NCBI RefSeq assembly: GCF_009905735.1
Contig: NZ_JAAALE010000007.1
Span: forward strand, 62,001-126,000
Direction of reading: 5' to 3'
Source: Porphyrobacter sp. SLTP
GTDB lineage: Bacteria > Pseudomonadota > Alphaproteobacteria > Sphingomonadales > Sphingomonadaceae
Length of the DNA: 64,000 nucleotides
Every line of letters starts with the position of its first letter. Position 1 is the stretch's first letter. Position numbers and translations under genes: made by a program. Below, one piece after another: positions 28,773-36,305 of this stretch. A model generated the notes under the pieces. That model ran no database searches, was not told where the DNA came from, and saw nothing but the letters and a program-made list of their open reading frames with translations.

Positions 28773-30107
28773 ATGGCCGAGGCGCAAACGTCCCCCACCC
28801 AGCAAGCCCATTCGCCCCTGCGCCCGCGTGATCCGCGGGCCTGGGTTGCAGCGCTGACCGGGCTGTTCGCTGTGCTGACCGGGTGGCGGCTGGCGATCCC
28901 CTCGATCCCCTATTTCGACGAGGTTCACTACCTCCCCGCCGCGCGCGAGATCCTGTCGCTGGTGACGCAAGGCCAGGGCGGCTATCCCAACCGCGAGCAT
29001 CCGCTGCTGGCCAAAGAGCTGATCGCTCTCGGCATGGGCGTGTTCGGGGACAACCCGCTGGGCTGGCGGATCATGCCGTGGCTGTGCGGCGTGCTGGCCT
29101 ATTTCGCGGCGGTGCGGACGCTGTGGCACGCGAGCGCAGACCGTTTTGCGACGCTCGCCTTCGCGGTGCTGCTGGCGACGGGCTTCCACCTTTTCATCCA
29201 CGCGCGGATCGCGATGCTGGACATGGTGATGGTCGCAGGCCTGTGTGTGGCGGCGTGGCAGTTCGCCGGTGCCTGCGCGCAGCCGGAGACCGGGCGGCGC
29301 CGGCTCGCGCTCACCGGGATCGCCATTGGCTGCGCTCTCGGGGCCAAGTGGAACGCGATCCCGCTCGCCATGGTGCCGGGGCTGACATTCTTCGCCGCCC
29401 GCGCGCTTGCTGGACGCCGCCGCCTGCTCCTCAGCCGCAGGGGCGCGCCGGTGCCGGGGGTGACGCTGGTCGAGGCCTTCGCGTGGCTCGGGATCGTGCC
29501 GCTGGTGGTGTATGCGGCGACCTTCCTGCCGGGTTATTGGCTGGCCGAAAATCTCCACCCCTCGCCGCTGGCCGAGAAGGGGTTGATCGGCTTCCATCGC
29601 GACATCTTCGCGCTGCAAAGCCAGTTGATGACCCCGCACCGCTATATGAGCACCTGGCCGCAATGGGTGCTGAACCTGCGCGGGATCTGGTATCTCTACG
29701 AGCCGATCGACGGCGCGCAGCGCGGGGTGCTGCTGATCGGCAATCCGCTGACGATGTGGCTGGGGCTGCCCGCGCTGCTGTGGTGTCTGGCGGCGGGCGC
29801 GTGGCGCAGGGATTGGGCGCGGCTGGGCGCGGTGATCGGCTATGGTGTCAGCCTCGGCTTCTGGATCGTCGCGCCCAAGCCGGTGCAGTTCTATTACCAC
29901 TACTTCGTCCCGAGCTTCTTCCTGCTCGCGGCGCTGGCGCTCACATGCAGCGACCTGCGCCGCCTGCCGCGCGGCCGGTGGCTGGCATGGGGTATCCCGG
30001 CGGCATCGGCGGCGGTGTTCGCGTGGTTCTTCCCCATCATCGCCGCCCTGCCGCTGGCGCGCGCAGATGGCTATGTCACGTGGATGTGGCTGAACGGGTG
30101 GCGGTGA
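28773..30107 (+). CDS. GT39-type protein/lipid mannosyltransferase (PMT family)
   Basis: The 444-residue polytopic protein has the PMT signature near the N-terminus (SIPYFDEVHYLPAAREILS, with the essential Asp-Glu pair). HPLLAKELIALGMGVFGDN, ARIAMLDMVMVAG and GAKWNAIPLAMVPG follow. It should transfer a sugar from a polyprenyl-phosphate donor on the periplasmic side. A GT2-GtrA glycosyltransferase that could make such a donor lies just beyond the GIY-YIG element, on the opposite strand. Confidence 0.87.
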   Translation: MAEAQTSPTQQAHSPLRPRDPRAWVAALTGLFAVLTGWRLAIPSIPYFDEVHYLPAAREILSLVTQGQGGYPNREHPLLAKELIALGMGVFGDNPLGWRIMPWLCGVLAYFAAVRTLWHASADRFATLAFAVLLATGFHLFIHARIAMLDMVMVAGLCVAAWQFAGACAQPETGRRRLALTGIAIGCALGAKWNAIPLAMVPGLTFFAARALAGRRRLLLSRRGAPVPGVTLVEAFAWLGIVPLVVYAATFLPGYWLAENLHPSPLAEKGLIGFHRDIFALQSQLMTPHRYMSTWPQWVLNLRGIWYLYEPIDGAQRGVLLIGNPLTMWLGLPALLWCLAAGAWRRDWARLGAVIGYGVSLGFWIVAPKPVQFYYHYFVPSFFLLAALALTCSDLRRLPRGRWLAWGIPAASAAVFAWFFPIIAALPLARADGYVTWMWLNGWR

Positions 30108-30144
30108 TGGTGGCCGCTGGGGGCGTAACCTGCTAATTTTCCTT

Positions 30145-30176
30145 CGTCATTGCGAGCGAAGCGAAGCAATCCATGG
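30145..30176 (+). repeat. Left inverted repeat of GIY-YIG element 1
   Basis: The 32-bp copy reads CGTCATTGCGAGC then GAAGCGAAGCAATCCATGG. It is of the widespread CGTCATTGCGAG...GCAATCCA palindromic repeat type. Its inner end supplies the start codon of the nuclease ORF. Confidence 0.85.
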
Positions 30177-30478
30177 ACCGGAACCGGTATTTCCAACCCG
30201 CCGTTTGCATTATGGCAAACCACAAGGGCGGGACGATCTATACCGGTGTCACGTCGGACCTGCCAAAGCGCGCATGGCAGCATCGCGAAGGTGTTATCTC
30301 AGGCTTTACCCAAAAGCTCCGCTGCAAACGCCTTGTCTGGTTCGAACTGCATTCGACGATGGAGCACGCGATTGCACAGGAGAAGCAGATCAAGGGCGGG
30401 TCGCGGGCGAAGAAAATTGCGCTGATAGAGGCGGCCAATGCTGAATGGCGAGACTTGTTCTTCGAATTGATCGGTTAG
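30173..30478 (+). CDS. Small GIY-YIG domain nuclease (YhbQ/UPF0213-like)
   Basis: The 101-residue protein has the compact GIY-YIG fold: AVCIMANHKGGTIYTGVTSD at the N-terminus, LPKRAWQHREG with the catalytic Arg, the Phe/Lys-rich middle, and EHAIAQEKQIKGGSRAKKIA with the catalytic Glu. The 'GIY' strand is VCI and the 'YIG' is YTG, slightly off consensus. An internal Met at 30212 is an alternative start; no strong SD is present for either. It fills the space between the two inverted repeats. Confidence 0.85.
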   Translation: MDRNRYFQPAVCIMANHKGGTIYTGVTSDLPKRAWQHREGVISGFTQKLRCKRLVWFELHSTMEHAIAQEKQIKGGSRAKKIALIEAANAEWRDLFFELIG

Positions 30479-30479
30479 G

Positions 30480-30513
30480 CCATGGATTGCTTCGCCTTCG
30501 GCTCGCAATGACG
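30480..30513 (-). repeat. Right inverted repeat of GIY-YIG element 1
   Basis: The 34-bp copy, read on the minus strand, begins CGTCATTGCGAGCC and ends GCGAAGCAATCCATGG. It matches the left copy across its full length except for two single-base insertions. It begins 1 nt after the nuclease stop codon. Confidence 0.85.
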
Positions 30514-30521
30514 AGGTAAGC

Positions 30522-31691
30522 CTAAAACCTACCCCACACGAAGCGGCTCGACAGGGCGTAGTTCCACACTGACCCCACCACGATCCCCGCCAGCGCGGCG
30601 AGCACCCAGTGGATGCCGCTGCCTTCCATGAAGGTCGCGATCGCCACGTTGGCAAAGGCCCCGATGGCGCAGGTGGCGATGAAGCCCAGCCAGCCGCGCA
30701 GCAGCGCCATTGCGCCGACCAGCCGCTTGTCGCGATAGGTCAGCCAGTTGTTGAGCCAGAAGTTGAAGCTCATCGCCACCAGCACCGCTGCGGTCTGGGC
30801 AATCGCGAACCGCTCACCCAGCGCAAACAAGAGCACGCTCAGCACCACGAAGTGCACCAGCACGCCGAACGCACCGACGGTGCCGAACAGGGCAAAGCGG
30901 GTCGGGATCACCTTGCCGAGCGTCTTGTCATACAGGCCGGCGAGGAAATCGAACAGAATGGCGCGGTCCAGCTTGCTTTCTCCTTCGCGGCGGGCCGCGA
31001 AATTGAGGGGGAATTCCTTGACGGTCATCGGCGCATCCGCCGTCGCCAGCAAGTCGAGCAGGATCTTGAACCCGATGCCCGACAGGCGCGGCACCAACGT
31101 GCGCGCGGTCCCGGCGGGGAGCATGAAATAGCCGCTCATCGGATCGGTCAGTTCCACGCCGGTGATCTTGCGCGCCAAGGCATTGGCATAGGTCGACAGC
31201 TTCTCACGCTCGGGCGCGGCCCATTCGGCGGTGCTGGCGCCTTCGGCAAAGCGGCTGGCGACGCAGATTTCCGCCTCACCAGATTTGAGCGCGGCGAGCA
31301 TTCCGGGGAGCAGCGCCGGATCGTGCTGGTGGTCGGCGTCCATCACCGCCACGTAAGGCGCGGCGGTCGCGCAGAAGCCTTCGATGGCCGCACTGGCAAG
31401 GCCCCGCCGCCCGATGCGCTGGATCACCCGCACACGGGGATCGGTCAGCGCCAGCGCGCGCGCTTCATCTGCCGTGCCATCCTTGCTGTCATCATCGACG
31501 ATGATCACTTCCCACACCGCCGCCGGTCCGATCGCACGATCGATCCGCTCGACCAGCGGGGCGAGATTGCCGCGCTCGTTGAGGGTCGGCAGAATGATCG
31601 CGAGGTCGAGCGTCATGGGCAAAGGCTCTGCCCAGCTTTCCGCGGGCGCAAAATCAATGTCTGCGTTGGGCACGAAGAAGGCGTTTTCCAT
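30522..31691 (-). CDS. GT2 glycosyltransferase (polyprenyl-phosphate mannose synthase-like) fused to GtrA domain
   Basis: The 389-residue protein has a Dpm1-like GT2 domain: DLAIILPTLNERGNLAPLVE, VIIVDDDSKDGTADEA and YVAVMDADHQHDP with the metal-binding DAD. A C-terminal GtrA membrane domain follows (RFALFGTVGAFGVLVHFVVL, NFWLNNWLTYRDKRL, NYALSSRFVWGRF). This architecture makes and perhaps flips polyprenyl-phosphate sugars. It could supply the nearby GT39 enzyme. The start is uncertain: ATG 31691 has AGAAGG very close, while ATG 31616 gives the usual family N-terminus. Confidence 0.88.
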   Translation of the reverse strand: MENAFFVPNADIDFAPAESWAEPLPMTLDLAIILPTLNERGNLAPLVERIDRAIGPAAVWEVIIVDDDSKDGTADEARALALTDPRVRVIQRIGRRGLASAAIEGFCATAAPYVAVMDADHQHDPALLPGMLAALKSGEAEICVASRFAEGASTAEWAAPEREKLSTYANALARKITGVELTDPMSGYFMLPAGTARTLVPRLSGIGFKILLDLLATADAPMTVKEFPLNFAARREGESKLDRAILFDFLAGLYDKTLGKVIPTRFALFGTVGAFGVLVHFVVLSVLLFALGERFAIAQTAAVLVAMSFNFWLNNWLTYRDKRLVGAMALLRGWLGFIATCAIGAFANVAIATFMEGSGIHWVLAALAGIVVGSVWNYALSSRFVWGRF

Positions 31692-31748
31692 AGCCTTCTA
31701 GTGGACCATAATTCTTTATAAACCATAACTCGGCCGACGCAGCCTGCG

Positions 31749-32807
31749 TCAAAGCCTGTCGCGCACCGCGGCACCGATCGCCGCTGTGCCGTGGCTGCCG
31801 CCGAGATCGCCGCCGAGGATGCCGTCCGCCAGAGCTGCGGCCACGGCGGCCTCGATCCGCACCGCCTCGGCTTCAAGCCCGAAGGAATGGCGCAGCATCA
31901 TCGCCGCCGACAGGATCGTCGCCATCGGATTGGCCTTGCCCTGCCCGGCAATATCCGGCGCGCTGCCGTGGATCGGTTCATAGAGACCGAAGGTGCCGTG
32001 ATCGGTCTCGCGCTCGCCCAGCGAGGCGCTCGGCAGCAGGCCGATGGAACCGACGGCGGCGCTCGCCAGATCGGAGAGGATATCGCCGAACAGATTGCCG
32101 GTCAGCACCACGCCGAAGCGTTCCGGGTGGCTCACCACCTGCATCGCGGCATTGTCGACATACATGTGATCGAGCGTGACACCGGGATATTCCCCCGCCA
32201 CTTCCACCACCACATCGCGCCACAATTGGCTGGTTTCGAGCACGTTCGCCTTGTCGACGCTGGTCAGCGGCAGGCCCGAACTTGCCGCCGCGCGGAAAGC
32301 GACATGGGCGATGCGGCGCACTTCGCTGTCGGCATAGGACATCGCGTCCCAGCCCTCACGCTCGCCCGCATCATTGGTGCGCTGGCCCTTGGCACCGAAA
32401 TAGACGTCACCCGTCAGCTCGCGCACGATCAGCATGTCGAGCCCTGCCGCAATGTCAGCCCGCAGCGGCGAGAGGTGCTCCAGCCCCGCAAACACCCGCG
32501 CCGGGCGCAGGTTGGCGAACAGGCCGAGATGCTTGCGCAGGCCGAGGATCGCCTGCTCCGGGCGCAGGTGACGTTCCAGCGCGTCGCAGGTCGGATCGCC
32601 CACCGCGCCGAACAGGATCGCATTCGCCGCGCGCGCCATCACCAGCGTCTCTTCGGGCAGCGGGTGCCCGTGGCGATGATAGGCCGCGCCGCCGACATCG
32701 CCGGTGAACAGCGTCAACCCCGGCAAGCCGAGCGTCTCGAGCACCGCCACGGCCTCTGCCGTGACTTCCGGGCCAATCCCGTCGCCGGGCAGGACTGCGA
32801 TTTTCAT
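31749..32807 (-). CDS. leuB: 3-isopropylmalate dehydrogenase
   Basis: This is the third step of leucine biosynthesis. The 352-residue protein starts [15 protein letters not shown] and contains [28 protein letters not shown], the metal-binding [13 protein letters not shown] and the NAD-binding [15 protein letters not shown]. All catalytic residues are present. The open frame continues upstream but the ATG at 32807 is the family start. It lies 11 nt downstream of recO, an unusual partner. Confidence 0.96.
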   Translation of the reverse strand: MKIAVLPGDGIGPEVTAEAVAVLETLGLPGLTLFTGDVGGAAYHRHGHPLPEETLVMARAANAILFGAVGDPTCDALERHLRPEQAILGLRKHLGLFANLRPARVFAGLEHLSPLRADIAAGLDMLIVRELTGDVYFGAKGQRTNDAGEREGWDAMSYADSEVRRIAHVAFRAAASSGLPLTSVDKANVLETSQLWRDVVVEVAGEYPGVTLDHMYVDNAAMQVVSHPERFGVVLTGNLFGDILSDLASAAVGSIGLLPSASLGERETDHGTFGLYEPIHGSAPDIAGQGKANPMATILSAAMMLRHSFGLEAEAVRIEAAVAAALADGILGGDLGGSHGTAAIGAAVRDRL

Positions 32808-32818
32808 GGTAACGTCTC

Positions 32819-33418
32819 TCACCCCATGCGCGCCAACCGCTCGGTCAGCAGCCTGCGCGCGCCCATAACATCGCCCTTGTGGCCTGCAAGCAGGTAGTGC
32901 GAGAGTTGGCGTTCGAGTATCCCCAACAAAGCGGCTTGCGCGGGCCAATCGGGCGCATCGGGCAGCGCTCCGCCGCCATAGCCCAATTCGCGCAGCAACA
33001 TCGTTTCGTAAGCGATCAGCCCACTCACCCACCCACGCGCCGAAGGGGCCACCGCAATCGCGCCCAGCAGCGCGTCGAGCGCGTCATAGAGGTCGGGATA
33101 GGCCTGACGTTCGGGCAAGGCGGTCGCCGAGAGCCCGCAGACCCACTGGATCGCAGCGGCTGGCAGCGGCTCGGTCATCAAGGCGGCGCGGGAGTGTTCC
33201 AGCTCCAGCCGCGCGAAGGGCAGCTGGTTGGCGGAACGGGTGGTGAGTTCAACCGAAACCCGATTACCCGGCACCATCACCGCGCGCATCTGCCGCCCGC
33301 GTCCGCCGGCGACATAGGCGGCGATCAGGCCGTGGTCGGCGGTAAGCAGCCGCGCAATCGCCCCGGTCTCGCCTTGATGGCGCGAGGCAAGCAGAATGGC
33401 AGGCGCGCGCAGGTTCAT
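32819..33418 (-). CDS. recO: DNA repair protein RecO
   Basis: RecO anneals ssDNA and loads RecA in the RecFOR pathway. The 199-residue protein has the OB-fold start [20 protein letters not shown] and [19 protein letters not shown], then the helical domain ([20 protein letters not shown]). It is shorter than the E. coli (242) protein and lacks the zinc-binding Cys cluster, as in many sphingomonads. It lies directly beside GIY-YIG element 2. Confidence 0.88.
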   Translation of the reverse strand: MNLRAPAILLASRHQGETGAIARLLTADHGLIAAYVAGGRGRQMRAVMVPGNRVSVELTTRSANQLPFARLELEHSRAALMTEPLPAAAIQWVCGLSATALPERQAYPDLYDALDALLGAIAVAPSARGWVSGLIAYETMLLRELGYGGGALPDAPDWPAQAALLGILERQLSHYLLAGHKGDVMGARRLLTERLARMG

Positions 33419-33427
33419 GCCGCAATA

Positions 33428-33458
33428 CCGTCACCCCTGCGCAGGCAGGGGTCCATCC
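33428..33458 (+). repeat. Inverted repeat of GIY-YIG element 2, recO side
   Basis: This is a 31-bp copy with an internal CCCCTGCGCAGGCAGGGG palindrome. It starts 9 bp before the recO start codon as read from that gene and lies 17 bp past the nuclease stop codon. Confidence 0.85.
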
Positions 33459-33475
33459 GGGCTCGATGATTCTGA

Positions 33476-33802
33476 CTAGGCATTGATGGTCTCGAACAGA
33501 TCGAGCCAGTGCGGATTGTCCTTGCGGATCAGCTTGAGCTTCCACTCCCGCTTCCACTTCTTCATGGCTTTCTCGCGAGCGATGGCATCGGTGATCGACT
33601 CGTGGCGCTCGGCGTAAACCAGCCGATTCAAGCCGTATTTGCGGCAAAAGGTCGAGCCATGACCCTCGCGGTGCGCGAAGACCCGGGCAGCCAGATCCGC
33701 CGTGACGCCGATATAGAGCGTCCCGTGCGGTGCGTTTGTCATGATGTAAACCCAGCCACCCATCGCACCGTGATACGGCCCTTGGCGAATGTCCGCCAGC
33801 AT
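33476..33802 (-). CDS. Small GIY-YIG domain nuclease (YhbQ/UPF0213-like)
   Basis: The 108-residue protein has the full GIY-YIG signature: GWVYIMTNAPHGTLYIGVTA. The catalytic Arg segment ADLAARVFAHREG follows, then YGLNRLVYAERHES with the conserved helix Arg/His, EKAMKKWKREWKLKLI with the catalytic Glu, and NPHWLDLFETI. This is close to consensus, unlike the element-1 protein. The ATG at 33802 is preceded by AGGGG with 7-nt spacing, donated by the inverted repeat itself. Met at 33763 is an alternative start. Confidence 0.88.
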   Translation of the reverse strand: MLADIRQGPYHGAMGGWVYIMTNAPHGTLYIGVTADLAARVFAHREGHGSTFCRKYGLNRLVYAERHESITDAIAREKAMKKWKREWKLKLIRKDNPHWLDLFETINA

Positions 33803-33833
33803 GGATGGACCCCTGCCTGCGCAGGGGCGACGG
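33803..33833 (-). repeat. Inverted repeat of GIY-YIG element 2, ubiK side
   Basis: The 31-bp copy, read on the minus strand, starts CCGTCGCCCCTGCGCAGG and ends GGGGTCCATCC immediately before the nuclease ATG. It differs from its partner at one base. It also provides the GGGG that can act as a Shine-Dalgarno. Confidence 0.85.
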
Positions 33834-33842
33834 AAAGGGCTG

Positions 33843-34088
33843 TTACTTCGGCTTGGCTTCCAGCGCCGCAAGGCGTGCTTCGAGCGCATCGGCCTGTTCG
33901 CGGGCCTTCTGGGCCATCGCCTTGACCGTTTCAAATTCCTCGCGGCTGACGAAATCGATCCCGCCGAAGGCTTCGCGCAGGCGCTCGCGTGCGCTTTCGC
34001 GGGCTTCGCGGCTCATGCCCGCCATGGTTCCGGCGGCGCTGTTGGCGAGTTTGACGAGGTCGGCGATGATCGGGTTCTGGCTTTGCAT
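33843..34088 (-). CDS. ubiK: Ubiquinone biosynthesis accessory factor UbiK (BMFP domain)
   Basis: The 81-residue protein MQSQNPIIADLVKLANSAAG ends in a coiled coil (FVSREEFETVKAMAQKAREQ, then ALEARLAALEAKPK). This is the BMFP/YqiC family, a small trimeric accessory factor for ubiquinone biosynthesis that binds membranes. Length and both halves match. The frame extends upstream in another context but the ATG at 34088 fits. It sits downstream of tspO. Confidence 0.88.
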   Translation of the reverse strand: MQSQNPIIADLVKLANSAAGTMAGMSREARESARERLREAFGGIDFVSREEFETVKAMAQKAREQADALEARLAALEAKPK

Positions 34089-34236
34089 ATATGCTTTTTG
34101 GGGAGGCTTGCCCTGAAGTGCAAGCCTATCCTCGCTCTCACGGCGTTCTTGTTGGCCTACCGCTTCGCTACTTGAGGCCCGTCGGGCTTGCGGACGCGCC
34201 ACGGCGTCCGAACCCAGCCGCGCGCAGACCCCAGAT

Positions 34237-34785
34237 CTACAATTGCACCCGCGTGGCCGCGCCGTCGGCGCTTGGCGCGCCGCCGTCGGGGTTGGCGGCG
34301 ATGAACTGGTAGTTGAGCGCCGTCGCAAAGCACAGCCATGCCAGATAGGGCAGCAGCAGCAGCGCCGCCGGGCGCCGCACCCGCCACACCAGCGCGAGCG
34401 CGAACAGCAGACTCGCAACACTGAGGCCCAGCACCATCAGCCCGGCCATCATGTCCTGCTTCCCGAAAAACACCGCGGTCCAGCTTTGCGAAATGATGAA
34501 ATGCACCCCGAAGGCGATCAGCGCGATCCCACGGCCATGCGCGCCCCACGCGCTCGCGACCATCGCCAGCGCCACGCCGATCATGATGAACAGCGCGGTC
34601 CACACGATCCCGAAGGTGACGGGCGGCGGATAGATCGCGGGCTTCTTCAACCCGGCGAACCACGGCGTGTTCGGCCCACCCAGCTGCCCGGCGGTAAAGC
34701 CGATCAGCAGGATCAGCGGCACCATGAACAGCGCCCAGCGGATGAAACTGGCACGCAATTGAGCAGGGGAAGCAAGGACGTTCAT
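34237..34785 (-). CDS. tspO: TspO/MBR family tryptophan-rich sensory protein
   Basis: The 182-residue protein has five membrane helices and the TspO motifs WFAGLKKPAIYPPPVTFGIV and SQSWTAVFFGKQDM, followed by WLCFATALNYQF. TspO binds porphyrins and is linked to photosystem and stress regulation in alphaproteobacteria. A 16-residue-longer N-terminus than typical is present. The ATG at 34785 follows GGAGA. Confidence 0.92.
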   Translation of the reverse strand: MNVLASPAQLRASFIRWALFMVPLILLIGFTAGQLGGPNTPWFAGLKKPAIYPPPVTFGIVWTALFIMIGVALAMVASAWGAHGRGIALIAFGVHFIISQSWTAVFFGKQDMMAGLMVLGLSVASLLFALALVWRVRRPAALLLLPYLAWLCFATALNYQFIAANPDGGAPSADGAATRVQL

Positions 34786-35081
34786 GGTTTCTCCAGGGTC
34801 CGCACGCGGAAGCGCGGCGATACCAGAGCCCTGCTGCAACGCCAACTTATTGCCGCAAAATCGCCCCGCAATGAACCATTCGGCCACGGCGCGCCCGAGG
34901 GGAAAGACAAAAATGTGGTAAAAATTGGGCAAGAGGTCACGAAACGCTTTGGGGTCTGCGAATCTTCCTGCTAGAGGCTGCCTTATTCCTGCCGTGATTC
35001 GAAAGTGCGTTGGCGGCAGGAAGATCAGAATAACGCGCTTTGCTCATTACTGGCCCGCTTGGGTCCATAGGGGAATACACC

Positions 35082-35291
35082 ATGAAGAAGACCTTTGCGC
35101 TCGTCGCCGTTCTCGCCCTCGCCACCGCCGCTTGCTCGAAGCCGGCTGAAGAAGCTGCGACCGAAGCTGACACCACCGCCGTTGCTGAAGAGCCGATGGC
35201 TGCCGAAACCCCGATGGCTGCCGAAACCCCGGCTGCTGACGCGATGGCTGCCGAAACCCCGGCCGCTGCCGAGACCCCGGCTGCTGAGTAA
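35082..35291 (+). CDS. Small acidic lipoprotein with MAAETP repeats
   Basis: The 69-residue protein has a lipobox (LATAACSK) and a mature part made almost wholly of Ala, Glu, Thr and Pro with MAAETP/PAAETP repeats. It resembles small Ala-rich lipoproteins abundant in Erythrobacter-like genomes; no function is known. The AGGGGA SD precedes the ATG and a strong terminator follows, consistent with high expression of a monocistronic mRNA. Confidence 0.75.
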   Translation: MKKTFALVAVLALATAACSKPAEEAATEADTTAVAEEPMAAETPMAAETPAADAMAAETPAAAETPAAE

Positions 35292-35344
35292 GCCTTAACG
35301 GCTTGCCGGTCCCGACTTCGTGTCGGGAGCACGGACAAGAAACA

Positions 35345-35385
35345 GGCCGGTAGCAACCTTCGGGTTGCTGCCGGTCTTTTCTTTT
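35345..35385 (+). terminator. Rho-independent terminator
   Basis: GGCCGGTAGCAACC-ttc-GGGTTGCTGCCGGTC is followed by TTTTCTTTT on the plus strand. It ends the MAAETP lipoprotein transcript. The stem also faces the minus-strand micro-gene at 35408-35488, for which the T-run (TGTTTCTTG) is weaker. Confidence 0.92.
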
Positions 35386-35407
35386 GGGCGGCAGCCTTAG
35401 GCTTGGC

Positions 35408-35488
35408 TTAGCCCAGAGCTCCGAGCGCCACGGCCACGCCCAGTGCGACCGCCACCAGCGCGGCGATCATCAGACCCTTGTTCTTCAT
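35408..35488 (-). CDS. 26-residue hydrophobic micro-protein
   Basis: The ORF encodes MKNKGLMIAALVAVALGVAV ending ALGALG: a Lys-positive start and one membrane segment. AAGGGGGGA lies about 8 nt upstream of the ATG, and the gene follows tlyA by 14 nt on the same strand. Small proteins of this size and form are often real in related genomes but are usually unannotated. It is supported only by composition, SD and position. Confidence 0.5.
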   Translation of the reverse strand: MKNKGLMIAALVAVALGVAVALGALG

Positions 35489-35502
35489 CAGATAGTCCCC
35501 CC

Positions 35503-36270
35503 TTATGCGGTGCGCCGGGCGGCGATCAGAAATTCGACATTGCCCTGCGGCCCGGTGATCGGACTTACCACAATTCCCTGAACCTCCCAGCCCAGCCCTT
35601 CGATCCAGCCGCGCACCTCGTCGCAGACGCGCGCGTGGACTGCGGAATCGCGCACCACACCGCCCTTGCCCACTTCCTCGCGCCCGACTTCGAACTGCGG
35701 CTTGATGAGCGCGACGAGCTGGCACGGCGTCGCCGCCAGCTTGAGCGGAACGTCGAGCACCTTGGCAAGGCTGATGAAGCTCGCATCGCACACCACCCAG
35801 TTGCACGGGCGGTCGATCAGCGCGGCCGTCAGGATGCGCGCGCTGGTCTGTTCGAGCACGGTGACGCGGCTGTCTTCGCGCAGCCGCCACGCCAACTGAT
35901 TGGTGCCGCTGTCGACCGCGAAGACATGCTCCGCGCCGTGGGTCAGCAACACATCGGTGAAGCCGCCGGTGGATGAGCCAATGTCCATCGCGGTTGCCCC
36001 CGCCGGATCGAGCCCGAACTGTTCGATCGCATGGGCCAGCTTGATCCCGCCGCGACTGACCCAGGGATGGTCACGTCCGCGCACGGTCATCGCAATGTCG
36101 TCGGCCACTTGTTGACCGGGCTTGTCGACCTTGTTGTCGCCAATGAACACCAGTCCGGCCATCACCAGCGCCTGAGCGCGCGCGCGGCTTTCGGCGAGCC
36201 CGCGCTCGACCAGCAGCTGATCGACACGGCGCTTTGCAGGCTTGGCGGGGCGAGACGGGGTTTCAGGCAT
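35503..36270 (-). CDS. tlyA: TlyA family rRNA methyltransferase (S4 + FtsJ domains)
   Basis: The 255-residue protein has an N-terminal S4 RNA-binding domain (RRVDQLLVERGLAESRARAQ) and an FtsJ-like methyltransferase domain (ATAMDIGSSTGGFTDVLL with SAM-binding GSSTGG; CDASFISLAKVL). TlyA makes 2'-O-methylcytidines in 16S/23S rRNA and affects capreomycin sensitivity; it is also annotated as haemolysin A. An upstream TTG adds two codons; the ATG at 36270 is preferred. Confidence 0.92.
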   Translation of the reverse strand: MPETPSRPAKPAKRRVDQLLVERGLAESRARAQALVMAGLVFIGDNKVDKPGQQVADDIAMTVRGRDHPWVSRGGIKLAHAIEQFGLDPAGATAMDIGSSTGGFTDVLLTHGAEHVFAVDSGTNQLAWRLREDSRVTVLEQTSARILTAALIDRPCNWVVCDASFISLAKVLDVPLKLAATPCQLVALIKPQFEVGREEVGKGGVVRDSAVHARVCDEVRGWIEGLGWEVQGIVVSPITGPQGNVEFLIAARRTA

Positions 36271-36305
36271 GGACAAGCAGAGGCTCTAGCGCGCAAAGTG
36301 CAGGC

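Larger units (their letters stand above)
30145..30513. mobile_element. Candidate GIY-YIG element 1 with inverted terminal palindromic repeats
   Basis: This 369-bp unit is bounded by inverted copies of a palindromic repeat that begins CGTCATTGCGAGC and ends GAAGCAATCCATGG (left 30145-30176, right 30480-30513). The two copies differ only by two single-base indels. The whole interior is one GIY-YIG gene whose ATG starts inside the left repeat and whose stop is 1 nt before the right repeat. No target-site duplication was evident. It lies between two convergent glycosyltransferase genes. Confidence 0.65.
33428..33833. mobile_element. Candidate GIY-YIG element 2 with inverted terminal palindromic repeats
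   Basis: This 406-bp unit has near-perfect 31-bp inverted repeats at its ends (33428-33458 and 33803-33833; 30 of 31 bases identical). The repeat reads inwards CCGTCACCCCTGCGCAGG and ends GGGGTCCATCC. The interior is a single minus-strand GIY-YIG gene whose ATG abuts the inner end of the right-hand repeat. The repeat sequence is unrelated to that of element 1 apart from a CGTCA start and an ATCC inner end, but the layout is identical. It is inserted between recO and ubiK. Confidence 0.65.
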
